From positions 1 to 6,834 of the forward strand of contig JACNHM010000447.1 in NCBI GenBank assembly GCA_014383605.1: a DNA stretch of 6,834 nucleotides, in the 5' to 3' direction. The translations under genes were made by a program, and so were the position numbers. The DNA is from Chloroflexota bacterium (GTDB taxonomy: Bacteria > Chloroflexota > Anaerolineae > UBA3071). Below are positions 4,371-6,834 of this stretch, piece by piece; position 1 is the first letter of the stretch, and each line of letters opens with the position of its first letter. Under the pieces are notes generated by a model. That model did no database searches and was not told the origin of the DNA. It saw nothing but the letters and a program-made list of their open reading frames with translations.

Positions 4371-5447
4371 GTGATCAACCTTATCTCCAAGCTCCCTCCC
4401 CATTGGGCCTTCCGACGTCTCGGATGGCCCAAACTTTATCCCTTCAGCCTGGTGCTCAGCGTCAGCTACCGCTGTAATTCCCGCTGTCGCACCTGCGGCG
4501 TGTGGCGCAAGTCCGCCGACGACATGACCCTCGACGAGTGGCGGCGGGTGTTCCACAATCTGGGCCGCACGCCGTTTTACCTGACCTTTACCGGCGGCGA
4601 GCCTTACCTGCGTGCCGATTTCGCCGACCTGGTCATCGCCGCCTACGAGGTCTGTCGCCCGGCCGTGATCACCATTCCCACCAATGGTCTGCTGAGCGAG
4701 CGCATCGCCGCCGCCACCGCCCGCATCTGCGCGGCCTGCCCCGGCAGCGAGATCGGCTTGAACCTCTCGCTGGACGGCCTCGGCGAGGAACACGACCGCA
4801 TCCGCGGCGTGCCGGGGAACTGGGAGCGAGCGCTGGGGACGTGGCAAGCCCTCAAAGCCCGGCAACCTGAGCATCCCAACCTCGTGCTCAGCGTGCATAC
4901 CGTCATCTCCCGCTTCAACGTGGCGCATTTTCCGGAGATTTACGAGGGGCTGCAAACGTTGGAGCCGGACTCGTACATCACCGAGGTGGCGGAGGAGCGG
5001 GTAGAGCTGGACACCGTGGGTTGGGAGATCACGCCCTCTGCCGCCGCGTATGCGCCGGTGGCCGATTTCTTGAGCGCGGCGGCGCGGCGGCGCGCCGCAC
5101 GCGGGCTGGCCCGGATCACCCAGTCCTTTCGGGCTCAATACTACCAGTTAGCCAAGCGGGTGCTGCAAGAGCAGCGTCAGGTGATCCCCTGCTACGCTGG
5201 CTGGGCCAGCGGCCACATCGCCCCCGACGGTGACGTCTGGACCTGCTGCGTGCGCGCCCAGCCCGTGGGCAACTTGCGGGAGACCGGCTACGATCTGGCT
5301 CCCATCTGGTTTGGCGAGGAAATGGCGCGGCTGCGGCGCAGCATCGCCGCCGGCGAGTGCGCCTGTCCCATGGCCAACGCCAGCTACGCCAACATGCTGC
5401 TCCATCCGCCGACGTTGGCGCGAGTAGCGCGGGACGTATTGTTGTAG
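4371..5447 (+). CDS. Radical SAM protein with a SPASM/twitch-like C-terminus
   Basis: This is a 358-residue enzyme-like protein. The radical SAM motif CNSRCRTC (Cys35, Cys39, Cys42) binds the [4Fe-4S] cluster that cleaves S-adenosylmethionine. GGEP (75-78) contacts SAM, and TIPTNG and LNLSLDG form later strands of the partial TIM barrel. In the C-terminal part, Cys274, Cys292, Cys293, Cys330 and Cys332 occur in the pattern [20 protein letters not shown] and CACP, which resembles the SPASM/twitch region that holds an auxiliary cluster in peptide- or cofactor-modifying enzymes (MoaA/PqqE-like). The substrate is unknown, since no precursor peptide or cofactor pathway is evident. The GTG 4371 start is set by AGGA at 4359-4362 (8-nt spacing); a nearby ATG at 4348 is in another frame. 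It ends 95 bp before the DUF389 gene and could be co-transcribed with it. Confidence 0.85.
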   Translation: MINLISKLPPHWAFRRLGWPKLYPFSLVLSVSYRCNSRCRTCGVWRKSADDMTLDEWRRVFHNLGRTPFYLTFTGGEPYLRADFADLVIAAYEVCRPAVITIPTNGLLSERIAAATARICAACPGSEIGLNLSLDGLGEEHDRIRGVPGNWERALGTWQALKARQPEHPNLVLSVHTVISRFNVAHFPEIYEGLQTLEPDSYITEVAEERVELDTVGWEITPSAAAYAPVADFLSAAARRRAARGLARITQSFRAQYYQLAKRVLQEQRQVIPCYAGWASGHIAPDGDVWTCCVRAQPVGNLRETGYDLAPIWFGEEMARLRRSIAAGECACPMANASYANMLLHPPTLARVARDVLL

Positions 5448-5542
5448 CGATCGCTTCCGGCGTTTGCCGGGCAGAGAAAAGTGACGGAAGTCGCCGCTGC
5501 GAGATCACCACTGTGGGGTGGGCTGAATCGGGGAGATACGAC

Positions 5543-6532
5543 ATGACACTCACGGATCGTCTGCGGGCCATACGCTGGACATTGGGACGAGAGTGGTTTG
5601 GCGTATGGGAGGTGCGCGATTACTATACCACGCTGGAACAGCGAGCCAAGGCGGGCGCCGAGGTCACCTTTGGCTACGTCCTGATGGTCGTGGTCTCCGC
5701 CATAATGACCACAGGCGGGCTGCTGCTCAACAGCCCGGCAGTGGTGATCGGCTCCATGTGTGTGGCCCCTTTCCTGGGCCCTTCGCGGGCTGTGTGTATT
5801 GGCGGGCTGTTTCGTAATCGCCGGGTCTTCCTGGGGGGACTGGCCAAACAACTCTTCGGTTTGCTCATCGTCGGCGCCGGGATAGCGTATGCCCTCACGG
5901 CCTTGCTGAAAGTCAGCGTGCCGGGCGTGGAGATCACTCCCGAAGTCTTGCTGCGGGCCATGCCTACGGCGCGGGACGCGGTGCTCAGCGTGTTGATCGC
6001 CGTGTCGGCTGGCGCGGCCGCCTCCCTGGCCCTGGCGGCCGATCCGCGCATCGTGGAAACACCCTGGGGGCAGGTCATTGATGCCATGATCGGGGTGGAA
6101 ATCGCCATCTCGCTCATCCCTCCCGCCTCAGTGGTAGGCATCGGCCTGGCCTTCGGACGCCTGGGCATCAGCCGCAATGCGCTGCTCCTGCTGTTAGTCA
6201 ACGTCCTGGGCCTGGATATTTTCGGAAGTATGCTGATGTTGGCTTTGCGGGGCATACGAGTCCGCTATCTTGTCCTGGAGAAAGCGATCCGCCAGGTAGC
6301 AGAATCGGCCTTGGCCGCTTCGCCAGGCGTGACGCCAGTGGGGAGCACGATCAACGTGACCCTGCTGAGCGATGCTGTTGCCAATGTCCACGTCACCGTG
6401 CGAAACCGAGCCGGCGAAACCGTGCCCGCCGCGCTGGCCCAAACCATCGCCACGGACATCAGAAACCGCACCGGCTGTCGCAGCGAGGTGACGGTGGAGA
6501 CGATCCCTACCCAAACTTACTCCACATTCTGA
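5543..6532 (+). CDS. DUF389-family integral membrane protein
   Basis: This is a 329-residue protein. The first 40 residues are soluble, and about six membrane segments follow (around 41-62, 67-88, 99-123, 142-166, 179-203 and 211-236). The family signature NSPAVVIGSMCVAPFLGP (63-80) and the later AISLIPPASVVGIGLAFG (188-205) are characteristic of DUF389 (TIGR00341-like) proteins. A soluble C-terminal domain (245-329) has a beta-alpha-beta feel (TINVTLL, VHVTVRN, EVTVETI). The biochemical function of DUF389 is not established; transport is a guess. ATG 5543 is chosen because GGGGAG (5530-5535) lies 7 nt upstream; the longer in-frame reading from 5357 overlaps the radical SAM gene and has no such site. 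The cyclic-di-AMP receptor gene follows after 14 nt, so the two are probably in one operon. Confidence 0.85.
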   Translation: MTLTDRLRAIRWTLGREWFGVWEVRDYYTTLEQRAKAGAEVTFGYVLMVVVSAIMTTGGLLLNSPAVVIGSMCVAPFLGPSRAVCIGGLFRNRRVFLGGLAKQLFGLLIVGAGIAYALTALLKVSVPGVEITPEVLLRAMPTARDAVLSVLIAVSAGAAASLALAADPRIVETPWGQVIDAMIGVEIAISLIPPASVVGIGLAFGRLGISRNALLLLLVNVLGLDIFGSMLMLALRGIRVRYLVLEKAIRQVAESALAASPGVTPVGSTINVTLLSDAVANVHVTVRNRAGETVPAALAQTIATDIRNRTGCRSEVTVETIPTQTYSTF

Positions 6533-6546
6533 TCCGGAGGTGCAAC

Positions 6547-6834
6547 GTGAAGCTTACCCTGACTGTCGTGCGCGACGACGATGCGAACGACGTCGCCAAT
6601 GCCTTGACGGCCCATGGCTTCTACGTCACGCGGTTGGCCAGCACGGGCGGATTCCTGCGTATGGGCAATACCGTGCTGCTGAGCGGCCTAGAAGACGATC
6701 AACTGGAACACATGCTGGAAGTCGTTCGATCCCACTCGGAAATCCACATCCAGCCACCGGCATCCCATTTGTTGCAGGAAACGCAGGTGAGCAGGGCGGT
6801 GGTCTTTGTGTTAGGATTGGAGCAGTTGCTGAAG
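6547..6834 (+). CDS. darA: DarA/PstA-type cyclic-di-AMP receptor (3' end outside window)
   Basis: The 96 visible residues follow the PII-like DarA (YaaQ/PstA) pattern: MKLTLTVVRDDD strand, helix with NDVANALTAHGF, T28, the diagnostic T-loop entry ASTGGFLRMGNT (31-42), helix DDQLEHMLEVVRSH, and the closing strand AVVFVLGLEQL. DarA proteins are about 109 residues, so only the last dozen or so are missing. They form trimers that bind cyclic-di-AMP between subunits and change the loops; their targets are mostly unknown. The GTG start 6547 is supported by GGAGG (6536-6540) with a 6-nt spacer. The residue between F25 and V27, an Arg in the Bacillus and Staphylococcus proteins as I recall them, is Tyr26 here. 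Adjacency to DUF389 suggests that the two act together. Confidence 0.88.
   Translation, partial: MKLTLTVVRDDDANDVANALTAHGFYVTRLASTGGFLRMGNTVLLSGLEDDQLEHMLEVVRSHSEIHIQPPASHLLQETQVSRAVVFVLGLEQLLK

Noticed and set aside
4293..5138. Minus-strand open frame of 281 residues opposite the radical SAM gene
   Set aside because: It is a GC-rich shadow of a gene with clear CxxxCxxC and GGEP motifs. Its own product is low-complexity and matches nothing I know.
5457..5470. Small hairpin CCGGC-GTTT-GCCGG after the radical SAM gene as a terminator
   Set aside because: The stem has only five pairs and no T-run follows. Read-through into the DUF389 gene is equally likely.
5674..6255. Minus-strand open frame of 193 residues opposite the DUF389 gene
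   Set aside because: It is a shadow of a membrane protein gene; its Ser/Arg/Pro-rich translation has no domain pattern.

Overview
The window looks like chromosomal DNA from a GC-rich bacterium, most likely a Chloroflexota (Anaerolineae/Caldilineae-like) lineage. That is an inference from gene content: a DUF389 membrane protein followed by a DarA-type cyclic-di-AMP receptor, BrnT/CopG and DUF4258/YgiT toxin-antitoxin pairs, and a tandem-repeat lipoprotein. No rRNA or other taxonomic marker is present. All genes I support are on the + strand.

Left part (1 to about 2310): a gene-cassette array of integron type. Two imperfect repeats of 128-129 bp (463-590 and 1360-1488) begin with GCCTAAC and end with GTTAGGC, the R''/R' core boxes of attC sites. 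They have inner complementary arms with one extrahelical base and are about 80% alike by hand alignment. A third site (from 2231) keeps its left half but has no recognisable right end. Each of the three cassettes carries a toxin-antitoxin pair: a BrnT toxin tail with a CopG-type antitoxin (2-368), a DUF4258 (MqsR-like) toxin with a YgiT-type zinc-finger antitoxin (705-1297), and a frameshifted BrnT-like toxin with a probable antitoxin (1607-2149). No integrase gene is visible, so this is either the interior or tail of a chromosomal integron or an integrase-less attC cluster (CALIN).

Middle part (about 2310-4370): a strong sigma70-type promoter (TTGACA, 17-nt spacer, CATAAT, extended -10), a dyad at the expected start of transcription, and a leader of about 180 nt that can fold. 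The leader precedes a lipoprotein of unknown function built from two copies of one domain. Immediately downstream lies a decayed, deleted and frameshifted paralogue, followed by a hairpin-containing spacer.

Right part (4371-6834): a radical SAM protein with a SPASM/twitch-like cysteine-rich C-terminus, then a tightly spaced pair made of a DUF389 membrane protein and a DarA-type cyclic-di-AMP receptor (14 nt apart). The receptor is cut by the window end, though nearly all of it is visible. The pair suggests a cyclic-di-AMP-linked membrane function. The link between the lipoprotein, the radical SAM gene and this pair is not established.
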